Assembly (NCBI GenBank): GCA_016302405.1
Contig: JAEDNR010000006.1
Coordinates: forward strand, 1-46,386
Source: Oscillospiraceae bacterium
Lineage (GTDB): Bacteria; Bacillota; Clostridia; Oscillospirales; Oscillospiraceae
Reading direction: 5' to 3'
Length of the DNA stretch: 46,386 bases
A program made the translations under genes and the position numbers. This document shows, in pieces, positions 46,333 through 46,386 of the stretch (position 1 is the stretch's first letter; each line of letters opens with the position of its first letter). Below the pieces are notes generated by a model. It saw only the letters and a program-made list of their open reading frames with translations, made no database searches and had not been told where the DNA came from.

Positions 46333-46345
46333 CAAATTCCAATTC
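46333..46345. repeat. Partial copy of the 14-base near-palindrome
   Basis: CAAATTCCAATTC matches 13 of 14 bases of CAAATTCCAATTTG seen at 87-100 and 15981-15994. It begins at the stop of the AT-rich kinase gene. The last 40 bases of the window contain a weak GCTATCGGC-region hairpin and nothing else that I recognise. Confidence 0.5.
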
Positions 46346-46386
46346 AGGCTATCGGCTTTAATAAGCTGATCGTGAAATTGTAAATT

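Overview
This 46.4 kb window looks like chromosome from a GC-rich, low-motility-signal Firmicute of the class Clostridia, most likely an Oscillospiraceae/Ruminococcaceae-type gut anaerobe. The basis is inference from gene content: WhiA, a DnaE-type polymerase, an EcfA1/EcfA2/EcfT-TruA cluster, DUF1292, DUF1385 and DUF4317 proteins, strong AGGAGG ribosome binding sites, sigma-A promoters with 17-base spacers, and an anaerobic three-component glycerol-3-phosphate oxidation operon. No rRNA, tRNA, CRISPR array, prophage or insertion sequence was found. The species cannot be named from the sequence.

Layout. 1-3650 (mostly minus strand): a two-piece TauE/SafE permease, a large membrane-anchored PpiC-type foldase, a probable 6S-like structured RNA directly behind a DUF1292 gene, and a small BofC-like anchored protein. 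3.8-13.3 kb (plus): a class A penicillin-binding protein with an inserted Cys4 zinc-ribbon-like segment, an RlmI/RlmK-type methyltransferase, the ECF vitamin-transporter energising module with truA, and a ClpE-like unfoldase. 13.3-15.6 kb: an unusual carbohydrate-active-looking protein. 15.6-16.05 kb: a gene-free stretch full of hairpin repeats that also occur at the very start of the window. 16.05-19.5 kb: a small membrane protein, a catalytically degenerate PyrF (OMP decarboxylase) homologue, a lipoprotein, a four-cluster ferredoxin and an LCP cell-wall ligase.

19.6-25 kb: murB-whiA-dnaE, read as one operon. 25-34 kb: a tightly packed run of nine genes (lipoprotein, response regulator, histidine kinase, DUF1385, prmC, recA, recX, rimO, pgsA), with gaps of at most 34 bases and several overlaps. 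34.1-35.5 kb: an ECF sigma factor with a membrane-anchored partner. 35.6-39.4 kb: DUF4317, a cytidylate-kinase-like protein and a type I pullulanase. 39.5-45.2 kb: a glycerol operon (GlpA-like, GlpB-like, DUF1667, GlpK) followed without a terminator by a monoacylglycerol-lipase-like hydrolase. A leader terminator precedes it, as in GlpP-antiterminated operons. 45.3-46.3 kb: an AT-rich aminoglycoside-phosphotransferase-fold gene that looks acquired.

The best candidates for something new are the repeat family with compensatory base changes (1-105 and 15.65-15.99 kb), the degenerate PyrF homologue, the zinc-ribbon PBP, the glycerol/lipase operon, and the sigma/anti-sigma pair with a DxDGNGxxE sensor-like domain. 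None is proven by sequence alone.
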